Numbered from the stretch's first letter, positions 47,156-58,291 are shown. The stretch: DNA of 64,000 bases from Lacinutrix sp. Bg11-31 (GCF_002831665.1 NZ_CP025118.1:1-64000); one strand, 5' to 3'. Program-made: numbers and translations. The notes: a model not told the origin generated them from the letters alone.

Positions 47156-50100
47156 TTAGCGTTTCAAAGTAAAGTGTCTACGAATAGATTTTTTCTCATC
47201 TGTACTTGGTTCTCTATATTCTAAAGTAAACCAATAATCACTTGTTGGCATTGGGTTACCGTTGTAAGTACCATCCCATCCTGCTCCTGTTGGACTCAAC
47301 TGTTTTAATAGTTTGCCATAACGATCGAAGATATAAATAACAGCGTCTGGCTGTCTTCCAATATCGTAAACATTCCATGTGTCGTGGTAACCATCTCCAT
47401 TTGGTGTAAAGTATAATGGGTAATCCATAACCATAACTGGAATTGTTGTTTCTCCACAACCTACCGTGTCTCTTACTGTTACCATGTGTTCTCCTGCTGC
47501 AACATCTGTAAAGGTATACACATATGCTCCTGCTGCATTTAACGTTCCTAATTCCCAACTGCCGCCATCGATACTAAACTCGTATACTGCTATTGAGGTC
47601 GTTGTTGTACCTGTTGCTGTTACTAATATATCGTGTTGATCTGCAAAAGCTAAGCTTGTTATCTCATAAGCTACTGCTGGTGGCTCGCTTACTGTTACGA
47701 AAGTGTTAACTTCAATACTTGGACATCCTGTTGCAATATCTGTTGCTATAACTCCATAAGTTCCGCCTTCGGTTGGCTCTATAAACTCAGCTGTTTCTCC
47801 TGGTATATCTGTACCATTTAAGTTCCATACAAAAGTATAGAATGCTGGGTCTAATCCTGTGTCTATTACTGGTGAGTTAATTACTTCTGTACCATTTGTG
47901 TTGATACATAATAAATATTCGGCCTCTAATGTAAACGATGGCATTGGGTTTACTTGTAAAGTAACTTCTGCTGTTTCATAACAAGCAGATGTATCGTTGT
48001 CTACTTCTCCATCGTTGTTTAAATCTACTAAATCACCAAGACCATCGCCATCTAAGTCGATGTAATCTATAATGCCATCTGCATTGGTATCAAATCCTTC
48101 TGCTACTCCATCACCATTAATATCTACAATATCAAATATGCCATCTGCTGGTACAGTGGTGTCGATTGTATCTATTGTGCCATCGCCATTAACATCTAAT
48201 CCTACAGTTAATGTAGTAAGATCTAAATTTAGTGTGCCTGGAATATCATTATCTACTCTTACAATAATTACTTGTGGGTTTACTGTATTGGTATATGTAA
48301 ATGGTAGCGGATTTGTACCTGCATCTGCATCGACTTGATTATCGTAATACGTTACCGTGTAATTTAATGGGTCTTGGCCATCTAATACAAAAGGATTTTG
48401 TGTTGCTAAATCAAACTCAACCATGTCGTTTGTTGTATCGTTATCAAACTCCATAGTATCGTCACATACTTGGTAAAGTATTGCAACACCATCTGGATTG
48501 GCTTGTGCTGCTTCGTCTACTACTAAATTGAAGGTTAATGCTGTGGTATCACATCCTGTTACTGTGTTTGTAATGTTTACGTAAATAGTTTGTGGATCAC
48601 TAGTATTCGTGTAATCGCCACTTGCTGTTAAATCGTTCATTGAAGCATCTGCTTCGCCTTGCGTTTCATGGTAAGTGACTGTAAATATTGCTGGATCTTG
48701 TCCGTTTAATATCGCTGCTGTCATCGTTGTTAAATCGAAGTCTGCAACGTTGTCTGTATTCAGCTCACAAATAACATAGTCGTTTACTGGTGTAACTACT
48801 GGTAATGGGTTTACAATAACATCGAAGCTTACTAAACTGTAACAGCCTGTTCCATTTAATCCTGTAGCATCTGTACCATTGGTAAGACGTACAAAAATAG
48901 TTTGTGGTGTTACTGCTACGTTTGGATTTCCAGGATCTTCGTTAATATGCATGGTTGGGTCTGCTATCGCATTGTTACCCATTACAGCATCGTCTTGTGT
49001 AATGTAGTAACTTGCTGTTACACCTACTTCTCCATTGATAATGAAGCCTTCGTTTTGTGTTAAATCGAATGTTTCTAATAAATCGTTTGGTCCTACAATG
49101 TCTATATCGTCACACAATTCTAAATCTACTGGATTTGGACTTGGTGATGGGTTTGGGATCACTCTAATAGTTACGGTTGTAAAGCTAAAGCAGCCTGTGT
49201 CGCTATCGGTTACTCTTACGTATAGGGTTTGTGGTCCTGTCATCGTATTTTCATACGCTGTTGGATCTGCTATGGCATTAATATCTGCTTGAGCATCGGC
49301 TAATGCTTCGTAATAAGTAACTATCCAACTCACGTTTGTAACACCTGTGATTTCGATGTCTTCAACCGTTAAATCGAAAAATGTAATGCCATCGTTAGCT
49401 TCCATGTAATTGGCATCTAAATCGTCACATTGGGTTAATTCATTATCATAATTAGCAGCGATTACTGGTGGGAATTCTACCCTTATAATAAAGCTTCCTG
49501 TAGTTACACAACCGTTAGCATTGCTTACTAAACGTATATATATCGTTTGTGGATTAGCGACATTAGTATAGTTACTTGTGTTTACTATTGGGTTGTTTCC
49601 TGAGTCTGCTAGTGCTTGTGTTGTGTGGTAGCTTAGCGTGAAATCTGCTGCTGTTTGTCCTCCTGTAAAAATTTGTGGTGTGATTACGGCATCAAAATCA
49701 AACTGGTTAACACCATCGTTATCATCATCACAAATAATATAGTCGTCGATTGCAATTGGTACTACTGGTGAAGGTAATACTACTAAATCCATAGTTACAA
49801 TGGTAAAACAACCGGTAATATCGTTTTCTGCTAATACATAAATAGTTTGCAGATTAGCAACGATGTTTGCGTATGGACTTACTAATGGATTTGTCATGCT
49901 CATCGCATCGGCTTCTGTTTCGTAGTAGCTAATAGTGATGTCTGGCTCGCCATTGGCTATTATTGCAGATTGACCGTCTAGATCGAACATATCGTAAAAA
50001 CCATCGTTATCGTCATCACATTCGTCTGATGGTAACGGCATTGCTACTGGTGATGGTAATGGGTTTACTCTTAAATCTAGAGTAATCGTACTTACACATC

Positions 50101-53100
50101 CTGTAACATTGTTTGTTGCTCTAACGTAAACCGTTTGTGCATTGCTTGTGTTAGAATATGGACTAACGATTTCTACTGTTGCGTCGTTAGTGTCTGCTCC
50201 TGCTTGTGTGCTAAAGTAAGTTAAAGTAATACCTGTTTGTCCGGCTAGTATTTGTGCATTAGCATCTTCTAAGTTGAAGGCTTCTACTTCATCGCCTGGA
50301 TTATTAACATCGCATAAACTTAGTGGTGTTGGCTGTACTAATACTGGCAATGGATTTACTATTAATTCTAAGGCTACTGTTTTATAACAAGCTGTAGCAT
50401 TATCTTCTACTCGTACCCAAATGGTTTGCATGTTTGCCGTTGTATTTACATAGGCGTTTGGTGTTGCAATAGCATTGGTTGGTGCTTCAGCATTAGCTTC
50501 TGAGGTGTAATACGTAATAGTGTATAATGTTGGGTCTAAATCGTTAGAAGTATCTGCATCTAATAGGTTTAGAATTTCTGGATCTTTGGTTGGTAAATCG
50601 AACGTAGCAAAACCATCGGCATTATCATCACAAACTTCTAGTGGTGTTAATACTAATGCTGTTGTTATTTGTGGTGTTGGATTGACAATAAGTACTAAGT
50701 CTACAAATGTTGCACAGTCGGTTGCAATTGTAGAACTTTCTACACGCACGTAAATGGTTTGCATGTTGACTACAATGTTATTATAAGGACTTGCTAATGC
50801 ATTAACATTGTTGTCTGCATCTGACATCGTTTCATGGTAAGTTACCGTAAGTCCTGGTGCGCCTCCTGTGATTTCTGCTTCCGAATCGGTAAGTGTAAAG
50901 ACGCCAAATCCATCACTGTCTGGATCGCAATATTCTAAATTCGCTGGTGTAAAAGCTACTGGTGCTTGCTCTACTACTAGATCTAATGTTGTTGTGTCGT
51001 AGCATCCTGTATTTACATCTTGTACGCCTACAAAAATAGTTTGCATGTTAGGCACAACGTTAGTGTACGGGCTCGCTAATGGATTAGCTTGTGCATCTGC
51101 ATCTGCTTGTGAAAAGTAATACGTTACAGCGTATGCTGGATTACCTCCTGAAATTTCGTTGTTTTTTAGGGTTAGGTTGAATGCATTGATTCCATCAGTT
51201 GTGGCATCATCACATATTTCGAGTGGAGTAGGAACTACAACCGTTGGATTAATATTTACTACTATTTCAAAATTAATACTAGTAATTAGACAGCTATTTG
51301 TATTGTTTTCAACTCTAACAAAAAGAGGTTGAGGATTATTTGTATTAGTATAAGGACTTGTTAATGCATTTGTGTTATTGTCTGCATCAGTTTGTGTTTC
51401 AAAATAATTAATTGTGAAATTAGTTGCATTTTGTGTTCCTAATACTTCAGCATTAAATTGTGTTAAGTCTATGTTTGTAAGTGTTGGTGTATCGCTACAA
51501 ACCACTAAATCATTTACTGTATTGTTTAGAGGTAAAGGATCTACAGTGATATCCATATTTGCAATACCAAAACAGTCGTTGGCGTTTTCTACACGAATAA
51601 AAATAGTTTGTACAAAAGGTGTTGTGTTGGTATATAAATTTGGAAGTTGGTTTATTTCTAATTGCGCATCGTTTGCAGTTGCGTAATATGCAACGGTTAG
51701 ACCAGGAGGTAAGGTTGCTAGTATTATTGGATCAGCATCAGAAAGCGTAAACTCTGTAAAACCATCATAATTATCATCACATGTGTTTAATCCTGCATTA
51801 TTAATATCTGTTGCAGTAACGTCTAAAATATATTCAGCAGTACGAAAACAGCCAGTTGTTGCATTTTCTACACGAACATATATGGTTTGTGGGTTTGTGG
51901 TATTTGTAAATGGAGCTGGAGTTAAAGCATTCATTGCACCTTCTGCATCTGCTAAGTTTAAATGGTGTGTGTAATTAAAACCTGCGGTGTTACCACTAAT
52001 CATTACGTTTACATTAGCTTCATCTAAGTTATATTCGGTAAAACCATCTGGTACTCCATCTTCGTCACATTGTACTAAAGTTGCATTTTGTACTTCGGGC
52101 AATTCATCTACAAAAATATTAAACTGTGTAACGGTAAAACAATCCATAACTGCACCATTTAATCTCACATTAATTACCTGTGTAGTTGCAGTTGTGTTGG
52201 TGTAGGTAGTAGGATTTAAAATTGGGTTTGTATTGTTTTGTGCATCTAGAGGAGTTTCAAAATAAGTAACGGTTGTATTTGCTTGACCATTAATTAGCGC
52301 TGCATCTTGTGTTGTTAAGTCGAATTCTGAAAATCCGTTAGTATCATCTCCATCTGTATTATTATCACAAACATGGTAATCTTGAATAGGTGTAGCTATT
52401 GGTTGTGCTTGTGCAACAATATTAAAGGATGTTGTAACAAAGCAAGTACTTGTTGTATTTTGTAATCTTACAAAAACCTCCTGCATATTGGCACTAGTAT
52501 TTGTGTAAGTTGTAGGATTTGGTATAGCACCAGTATTCGCTATAGCATCTGTTTGATTTTCAAAATAAGTTGCTACAACATTTGCTTGACTATTAATTAA
52601 CGCAGCATCTTGTGTAGATAAATCAAATTCGGCAAAGCCATCACCATCTGGATCGCAGATCCCATAATCAGGAATAGCAGTTACTTGTGGTTGCGCATTT
52701 ACTATTAAGTTAAAAGGTGTTGTAGAGAAAGCATAACAGCTGTTATTTGTGTCGTTTGGTGTAACACGAATAAATATCTCGTCTGGATTTGTTGCATTAG
52801 GAAACGGGCTTGCTAAAGCATTATTTCCGGTATCTGCATCTGCAGCAGTTTCATGATAGGTTACTGTATAGTCTAAAGGATTTTGCGCGCCTAAAATAGC
52901 ATTTGTTTGCGCTTCTAAATTAAAAAGTTCTATTTGGTCGTTTAAACCATCGTCACACACTTCCAGGTCTGGAGGTGTATTTATTACAGGAATAGGATCT
53001 AGAAATAAATTGAATTCTTGAATTGAAAAACAACCTGTAATGGTATTTGTAATTGCTGCATATATGGTTAGTCCATTTGTTAAGTTAGGGTATGGACTTG

Positions 53101-53854
53101 TTATAGCATTTGCACCAATGTTAGCATCACTTTCGCTTTCGTAATAGGCTACAACAACATCTGTTTGTGTGCCAATAATAAGAGGTGTGTTTTGTTCTAA
53201 ATTAAATGAAGATGAATTACCTGTGTTGCATATAGTGATGTCTAAAGCGTTTCCAACTGGATCTGTTTCACTAGTTGGTGCTTCACTAAATTGTGCTGTT
53301 CCTGTCCAATCTAAACTAAAAGGACTGTTTCCAAATGGTCTGTCTATTACTATGAAATAGGACTCTCCAGCTAAAGCATCAATTTCAGTGACAAAACTAT
53401 TACCAAGCATACCTGGACCATCAGAAGTTGGAGAGCCTTCGGCAGCAGCAATAGCATTATTCATTCCGGTAAGGTTATTACCTTGGTTTGCAGCGTCAGG
53501 ATTGGTTGTGTTACAACGAATAGTTTGTCCTAAGTTACCGCAACTAACATTAGGTCCAAAAACAAAAAAATCATAATCTTCAGTTATTGCTGTACTACTT
53601 GGAGTTAAAGTAAAAGCTAAAGTTCCATTTGTTACAACTGTTACTTCTAGCCATAGACTATTGTTCTCATTACTACTACATGAATCGGCAAACTCGTTAC
53701 TGTTATTTCCTGCTCCATTTACATCTAAGACCACATCAGAATCTCCACAAACAACAAGAGCATTTACGCAGTCGTTAGGTTGTTGAGCTATTACTGAAAC
53801 AGATTGAAATAATAAAACAAGAGTTAATATTGTTTTTAAAGTATTCTTTAACAT
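47156..53854 (-). CDS. Giant T9SS type B surface protein, 17 repeats
   Basis: About 2232 residues from the ATG near 53854, chosen because it puts the signal peptide (ending SVIAQ) at the N-terminus. The N-terminal domain (NDCVNALVVCGDSDVVLDVN ... SYFIVIDRPFGNSPFSLDW) looks like a secreted beta-sandwich. I count 17 Cys-Asp repeats of 80-100 residues each (pattern CDDxxDGxxxFDLTxxD, VTYYxTxxDA, NPQTIYVRV, TGCY). Copy 17 contains a D-x-N-x-D-G rich insertion (47998-48210). The end is the type B sorting domain YFTPNGDGYHDTW ... FDRYGKLLKQL ... MPTSDYWFTLEYR. It is likely a long surface fibre or adhesin exported by T9SS. Confidence 0.9.
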   Translation of the reverse strand: MLKNTLKTILTLVLLFQSVSVIAQQPNDCVNALVVCGDSDVVLDVNGAGNNSNEFADSCSSNENNSLWLEVTVVTNGTLAFTLTPSSTAITEDYDFFVFGPNVSCGNLGQTIRCNTTNPDAANQGNNLTGMNNAIAAAEGSPTSDGPGMLGNSFVTEIDALAGESYFIVIDRPFGNSPFSLDWTGTAQFSEAPTSETDPVGNALDITICNTGNSSSFNLEQNTPLIIGTQTDVVVAYYESESDANIGANAITSPYPNLTNGLTIYAAITNTITGCFSIQEFNLFLDPIPVINTPPDLEVCDDGLNDQIELFNLEAQTNAILGAQNPLDYTVTYHETAADADTGNNALASPFPNATNPDEIFIRVTPNDTNNSCYAFSTTPFNLIVNAQPQVTAIPDYGICDPDGDGFAEFDLSTQDAALINSQANVVATYFENQTDAIANTGAIPNPTTYTNTSANMQEVFVRLQNTTSTCFVTTSFNIVAQAQPIATPIQDYHVCDNNTDGDDTNGFSEFDLTTQDAALINGQANTTVTYFETPLDAQNNTNPILNPTTYTNTTATTQVINVRLNGAVMDCFTVTQFNIFVDELPEVQNATLVQCDEDGVPDGFTEYNLDEANVNVMISGNTAGFNYTHHLNLADAEGAMNALTPAPFTNTTNPQTIYVRVENATTGCFRTAEYILDVTATDINNAGLNTCDDNYDGFTEFTLSDADPIILATLPPGLTVAYYATANDAQLEINQLPNLYTNTTPFVQTIFIRVENANDCFGIANMDITVDPLPLNNTVNDLVVCSDTPTLTNIDLTQFNAEVLGTQNATNFTINYFETQTDADNNTNALTSPYTNTNNPQPLFVRVENNTNSCLITSINFEIVVNINPTVVVPTPLEICDDATTDGINAFNLTLKNNEISGGNPAYAVTYYFSQADADAQANPLASPYTNVVPNMQTIFVGVQDVNTGCYDTTTLDLVVEQAPVAFTPANLEYCDPDSDGFGVFTLTDSEAEITGGAPGLTVTYHETMSDADNNVNALASPYNNIVVNMQTIYVRVESSTIATDCATFVDLVLIVNPTPQITTALVLTPLEVCDDNADGFATFDLPTKDPEILNLLDADTSNDLDPTLYTITYYTSEANAEAPTNAIATPNAYVNTTANMQTIWVRVEDNATACYKTVALELIVNPLPVLVQPTPLSLCDVNNPGDEVEAFNLEDANAQILAGQTGITLTYFSTQAGADTNDATVEIVSPYSNTSNAQTVYVRATNNVTGCVSTITLDLRVNPLPSPVAMPLPSDECDDDNDGFYDMFDLDGQSAIIANGEPDITISYYETEADAMSMTNPLVSPYANIVANLQTIYVLAENDITGCFTIVTMDLVVLPSPVVPIAIDDYIICDDDNDGVNQFDFDAVITPQIFTGGQTAADFTLSYHTTQALADSGNNPIVNTSNYTNVANPQTIYIRLVSNANGCVTTGSFIIRVEFPPVIAANYDNELTQCDDLDANYMEANDGITFFDLTVEDIEITGVTNVSWIVTYYEALADAQADINAIADPTAYENTMTGPQTLYVRVTDSDTGCFSFTTVTIRVIPNPSPSPNPVDLELCDDIDIVGPNDLLETFDLTQNEGFIINGEVGVTASYYITQDDAVMGNNAIADPTMHINEDPGNPNVAVTPQTIFVRLTNGTDATGLNGTGCYSLVSFDVIVNPLPVVTPVNDYVICELNTDNVADFDLTTMTAAILNGQDPAIFTVTYHETQGEADASMNDLTASGDYTNTSDPQTIYVNITNTVTGCDTTALTFNLVVDEAAQANPDGVAILYQVCDDTMEFDNDTTNDMVEFDLATQNPFVLDGQDPLNYTVTYYDNQVDADAGTNPLPFTYTNTVNPQVIIVRVDNDIPGTLNLDLTTLTVGLDVNGDGTIDTIDTTVPADGIFDIVDINGDGVAEGFDTNADGIIDYIDLDGDGLGDLVDLNNDGEVDNDTSACYETAEVTLQVNPMPSFTLEAEYLLCINTNGTEVINSPVIDTGLDPAFYTFVWNLNGTDIPGETAEFIEPTEGGTYGVIATDIATGCPSIEVNTFVTVSEPPAVAYEITSLAFADQHDILVTATGTTTTSIAVYEFSIDGGSWELGTLNAAGAYVYTFTDVAAGEHMVTVRDTVGCGETTIPVMVMDYPLYFTPNGDGYHDTWNVYDIGRQPDAVIYIFDRYGKLLKQLSPTGAGWDGTYNGNPMPTSDYWFTLEYREPSTDEKKSIRRHFTLKR

Positions 53855-53999
53855 TGAGGATGTTTTTAAAGTTTTGGATGATAGTTTAACTGAAATAAAT
53901 ATAATTTTTGAAGGCAAATTTACTACTATTATAACAACTGAAAGCAGAAAAGACCTACATAGCTTATTGAAAAAATATATAAGAGCTAAATATTAAGGC

Positions 54000-56900
54000 T
54001 TAACGTTTTAATGTAAAGTGATTTTTATACAGACGTCCATCTTGTAAAGTTACAGAAAACCAATAGTCGCTTTGTGGTAAAGGAATACCTTTAAAAGTAC
54101 CATCCCAACCTTTGCTATTTGGTTTTATTTGAGCAATAAGTTTTCCAAAACGATCGAAAATTAAAATTTCAGAATTTGGTTGAAATATTTTTGACACACC
54201 ATAAACCTGCCAAGTGTCATTAAAAGTATCACCGTTTGGAGTGAAAAATAAAGGAAAACCAATAACAGAAATATCCTGATTAATTTCACCACAATTATTT
54301 TTAATGTCTCTAATAGTTACGCTGTAAATTCCTGGTGATAAATGTGAGAAAATAGTACTAGTTTGAAAAGGTGTTGTGTTCCCTTCTTGATCTGTTAGTG
54401 CATATTGGTATTCACCTTCACCACTAGTTAAAATAGTAACTAGGTTGTTATTTAGACTACCATCGTTAATTTCAATATTTTCTATTGTCGCGATATTAGA
54501 TGGTTCAACAATAATAGTTCTTGTACTGTTACAAAAAGTCGTATTGTTTGTAACTGTTACAGTGTATGTTCCTACTGTGTTTATAACTATAGTTTCTGTG
54601 TTTTCAGAATTTGGTAACCAGCTAAAACTATAGTTTGTTGCATTATCATTTAATCCAGCATCTAAAGTTATGGTATCTGGGAAATCGTTTAAGCAATAAG
54701 GTACAATCTCATCATTGTCTAGTTGTGGCCTTGGGTCTATAGTTAAAAAGACTTCGTTTATTCCATAACATGCATTGTCGTTTTCAACACGAACATAAAT
54801 AGTTTGCGAGTATGGAATAGTGTTTTGGTATGGTGAACTTAGTGGATTGTTTTCTAATAGCGCATCGTTAGCATTTTCATAATATGTGATGTCTAATCCA
54901 GCTGGTAATCCAAGTAAAATACCTGCAGAGAAATCGTCTAAATAAAAAGTGTTTAAGCCATCTTCACTACCTAATTCGTCGCAAACAGATTGTGCAGTGT
55001 AATCATTAATTTGTGTGTCGCTTGTTTCCAATTCTAACTCTGAGAAATTAAAACACCCTGTACTATTATTGGTAACTCTTACATAAATGGTCTGCGGATT
55101 TACAGTGTTGTTAAACGCATTGCCATCGATGGCATTTATGTTCCCTAAAGCATTTATTTCAGAAATAAAAAATTGTGTTGTAACATCTGCAGCGCTTCCT
55201 GTAATTGCACTATTTGCTTGGGTTAAATTAAAAGTTGTAAAACCATCAACCATTCCATCTTCATCACATTGGTAAATTTCAGTATCAAAAGCTTCAGGAA
55301 TTGGATTAATTACTAAATTAAGGCTTCCTATAGTAAAGCAATTTGAGTTATCATTATTTTCAATTCTAATAAAAAGTGTTTCGTTTATTGGTGTTTGGTT
55401 GGTGTAATTATTAGAATGATTATTAGTTGCAGTAGTAGCATCTACTTGTGATCCATAATAGGTAATAGTGAATTGTGCTGGGTTTTGAGAGCCAAGAATA
55501 TCGGTATCAAAGTCTGATAATATTAATGCTGTCTGTCCATCCATTGGATTTGTATCTGTATCACAAACATTGAGATCATTAGTAGAGGTAATTGAAGGCG
55601 TGGCAAATACTTTAATTTCAAAATTAGTAATATCAAAACAATTGGTATTGTTCTTGTTTTCTATTCTAGCAAATATAGTTTGTGGATTTAGGGTGTTTTG
55701 AAATAGGCCATTAATAGCATTAGAACCTGCTTGAGCATCAATTGTCGATTCGAAATATTTTACTTCAAAAACACTACTGTCTTGACCATTTAATAGAGCG
55801 TTAGTTTGTGTTGAAAAGTCAAAGCTCTCCATACCATCGTTATCTGTATCACAAGTAAACATGTTAGTTGGTTGGTTTGCAACAGGAACATTATAATATG
55901 TAACATTGGCTTCCCCTATAATTAAGCCGCAATTGGCTCCATTAACTTCAATTTCTACTCTGTATATACCAGAGGTAGTAATAATTAAATCAAAATCACT
56001 TTCTGCTAAAGGCAGGCCATCTTTTGTCCAAGTGTAGATGGCTCCTGGAATATTGTCTGCCATTAAGGTGTAAGTGTCACCAGTACAAAGCGGTAAATTA
56101 GTTGTGCTATTACCATTTTGGATTATATCTATATCTTCACTAAAAAAAGAAGTGATAAAAGGCGGTAAACCTTGTCTCGAATTACTTGTTAACGCAATGG
56201 CATTATGCTGGTAATTACAAGCTGTGCCAATTTGATTAGGTTCATTAACAACAGATAAAAATGGAACTCCTATTTGATAATTGTCGCTCATGGCTCGATA
56301 TATTTTACCATCTGGACCTAGTTGTAATCCTCCTCTGTAGGTTTCTCTACCGTCTATTAGAGTTTGAGATCCACTAATATTTGCTGCATTTAAATTAAAC
56401 TGTAGTAGAGCTCCATATTGGTTGTTAGAACTATTCGCGTTTGTATTGCTGTTAAAAACCGATACATAAAGTAAATTGTTGTTAGGAGAAAACTCTACAC
56501 CATAAGAGCGTAAAAGCGTTCCGTCTGGAGCGCTAAAACTAGTATTGATTGTTTGTGCATTACTAACTGTTCCAGTATCTGTGTCAAAATCGTAAAGAAA
56601 AAGCCCTTGTCCAATATTTGCACTTACCAATTTTGTACCATCCGGAGAGAATTTTAAATAACCTCTAGCTTCACTAATACCATTTCCTATTGTAGTTATT
56701 ACAGGTGTTGTAATAACACCTGTGCTTGTTACTTGGTAAGCATAAAATGCGTTATTGTTATTGCCTCCAGAATTATCTGCATAAGTAATTACCCAAACAT
56801 CTTGCGTTTGGCAATCTTTTAAAACTGCACTTAATTTCTCAGAGGTATTACTAAGTAATTGGGTTTCAGAACCTGTTACAACATTACCTAATCCACCATT

Positions 56901-57314
56901 TAAGGTCATATTTACTTCATAAAAATGAAAACCTAGATCTTCATTATCTAACGAAGGTGTATCTACTGTAAAAACATAATAGATGTTGGTGTCTTGTGGT
57001 TTCGGAATTATTATGGCAGATTGCGTACTCGATGGGTCACCTTTTAAACCAATACCATTTGGCATTACTAAATGGTTGGCATTGTAAACTGTTCTTCCGT
57101 CTGTATAGAATAATAAATTACCATTAGCATCCGAAATACTTGTGCAACCTTCGTCTGTTGCTAATTGCCCATTATTAACAGCAGTAACAGTATCTGTGTC
57201 TAAATTAAAATTTATACCAGCATTGTCTCCAAAGTACCAATTGGAGGCTTCTTTTTGAGCATTAGAAAACGCACAACATAAAAGTGTGGTAAGTATTATT
57301 ACAATTTTTTTCAT
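54000..57314 (-). CDS. T9SS type B surface protein with propeller-like N-terminus, 4 repeats
   Basis: 1104 residues from the ATG at 57314, which sits directly at a signal peptide (ending AFSNAQ). The first 380 residues are propeller-like, with repeated strands such as WYFGDNAGINFN, LLFYTDGRTVYNANH, YLKFSPDGTKLVSAN and VEFSPNNNLLYVSVF. An Ig-like module is followed by four Cys-Asp repeats (CDTDNDGMESFDF, CDTDTNPMDGQ, CDEDGMVDGFTTFNL, CDELGSEDGLNTFYL). The type B sorting domain is FFTPNGDTFNDTW ... FDRFGKLIAQI ... PQSDYWFSVTL. It is the first gene of the five-gene minus-strand array. Confidence 0.88.
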   Translation of the reverse strand: MKKIVIILTTLLCCAFSNAQKEASNWYFGDNAGINFNLDTDTVTAVNNGQLATDEGCTSISDANGNLLFYTDGRTVYNANHLVMPNGIGLKGDPSSTQSAIIIPKPQDTNIYYVFTVDTPSLDNEDLGFHFYEVNMTLNGGLGNVVTGSETQLLSNTSEKLSAVLKDCQTQDVWVITYADNSGGNNNNAFYAYQVTSTGVITTPVITTIGNGISEARGYLKFSPDGTKLVSANIGQGLFLYDFDTDTGTVSNAQTINTSFSAPDGTLLRSYGVEFSPNNNLLYVSVFNSNTNANSSNNQYGALLQFNLNAANISGSQTLIDGRETYRGGLQLGPDGKIYRAMSDNYQIGVPFLSVVNEPNQIGTACNYQHNAIALTSNSRQGLPPFITSFFSEDIDIIQNGNSTTNLPLCTGDTYTLMADNIPGAIYTWTKDGLPLAESDFDLIITTSGIYRVEIEVNGANCGLIIGEANVTYYNVPVANQPTNMFTCDTDNDGMESFDFSTQTNALLNGQDSSVFEVKYFESTIDAQAGSNAINGLFQNTLNPQTIFARIENKNNTNCFDITNFEIKVFATPSITSTNDLNVCDTDTNPMDGQTALILSDFDTDILGSQNPAQFTITYYGSQVDATTATNNHSNNYTNQTPINETLFIRIENNDNSNCFTIGSLNLVINPIPEAFDTEIYQCDEDGMVDGFTTFNLTQANSAITGSAADVTTQFFISEINALGNINAIDGNAFNNTVNPQTIYVRVTNNSTGCFNFSELELETSDTQINDYTAQSVCDELGSEDGLNTFYLDDFSAGILLGLPAGLDITYYENANDALLENNPLSSPYQNTIPYSQTIYVRVENDNACYGINEVFLTIDPRPQLDNDEIVPYCLNDFPDTITLDAGLNDNATNYSFSWLPNSENTETIVINTVGTYTVTVTNNTTFCNSTRTIIVEPSNIATIENIEINDGSLNNNLVTILTSGEGEYQYALTDQEGNTTPFQTSTIFSHLSPGIYSVTIRDIKNNCGEINQDISVIGFPLFFTPNGDTFNDTWQVYGVSKIFQPNSEILIFDRFGKLIAQIKPNSKGWDGTFKGIPLPQSDYWFSVTLQDGRLYKNHFTLKR

Positions 57315-57408
57315 CTTATTATAGGCAATAGCTATCAAAGATATTGTAAAAACCTTTAGTTAACTATAGTATAAGTGTTAAAATAAAACAGATTATAATG
57401 TCATTTTA

Positions 57409-58242
57409 TTATAAATCCCTTTTTAATAATAACCTATAAGATAGGTAGATGAATAGTGCAGACCAACATAATACAATTGCAATTTCGTACCAATGTACAG
57501 CATAATCGTAACTTAAGTCTTGTCCAGCAACACTAGCAATTTCTTTTACGGCACCAAGTCTCGAACCTGGTTCGTCTATTAAATTCCAAAGCGATTTAAA
57601 AGGTAAGAAATTATAAATGTTATCTACAATATCAGACTCTCTATAAAAGCCTTTAAATATTAAATAGCTAAAAAACTCAACAAAAAAGTAAACAACAATG
57701 GCACCTATAGCAAAAGCAGAACGTTTAATTAGCATTCCAGCAAAAAGCCCCAAACAAAAGAAACCAAAGAGCTTAACAAAAAATGCTATAAGATATTCTA
57801 AATCAGAAAAAATGATATTTGGTTCTGTATAACTCGAAAAAATAAGACCTAAAATTAAAGAGATAACAAAGACAAATACGGTAGAAATAAATGCAAAAAC
57901 AACGACGGTATAAACTTTAGATAAAATCCATTCTTTTTTACTTAAGCCATCAATTAAATTCTGTTTAATTGTTTTGTTACTGTACTCATTTGCAACCATA
58001 GATACAATTACAATAAGTAAGAAAAATTTTAATAATCCTGCAACAAACGTGTTAAAATGCCAGATGTATGGGAAGTTAAAAATACCCTGTTCTGCTAAAT
58101 GGAATTTAAACATTCCGAAATCGAATTTTATAGCAGAAATTAATGCAATAGATGATAGAAGAATAAAATAAGCTAGTATTAATACTTTACTTGCCTTGTT
58201 ATTCCACAGTTTTATAAATTCTATATTTAAAAGTCTTAACAT
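57409..58242 (-). CDS. ABC transporter permease
   Basis: A 277-residue inner-membrane permease of the ABC-2 type, with six hydrophobic spans (starting ASKVLILAYFILLSSIALISA and ending IVLCWSALFIYLSYRLL). It lies 49 bp after the ATPase gene on the same strand, so the two form one transporter. Substrate unknown; such pairs export drugs, lipids or peptides. Confidence 0.87.
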   Translation of the reverse strand: MLRLLNIEFIKLWNNKASKVLILAYFILLSSIALISAIKFDFGMFKFHLAEQGIFNFPYIWHFNTFVAGLLKFFLLIVIVSMVANEYSNKTIKQNLIDGLSKKEWILSKVYTVVVFAFISTVFVFVISLILGLIFSSYTEPNIIFSDLEYLIAFFVKLFGFFCLGLFAGMLIKRSAFAIGAIVVYFFVEFFSYLIFKGFYRESDIVDNIYNFLPFKSLWNLIDEPGSRLGAVKEIASVAGQDLSYDYAVHWYEIAIVLCWSALFIYLSYRLLLKRDL

Positions 58243-58291
58243 GATCTTTTGGTTTTATTCTGAAGTGATTTCAGTGATGTTTTTGTGAGAA

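Noticed and set aside
47156-53854. CRISPR-like or satellite array
   Set aside because: The periodicity is about 250-300 bases, fully in frame and divergent in sequence, so it is protein repeats and not a DNA array.
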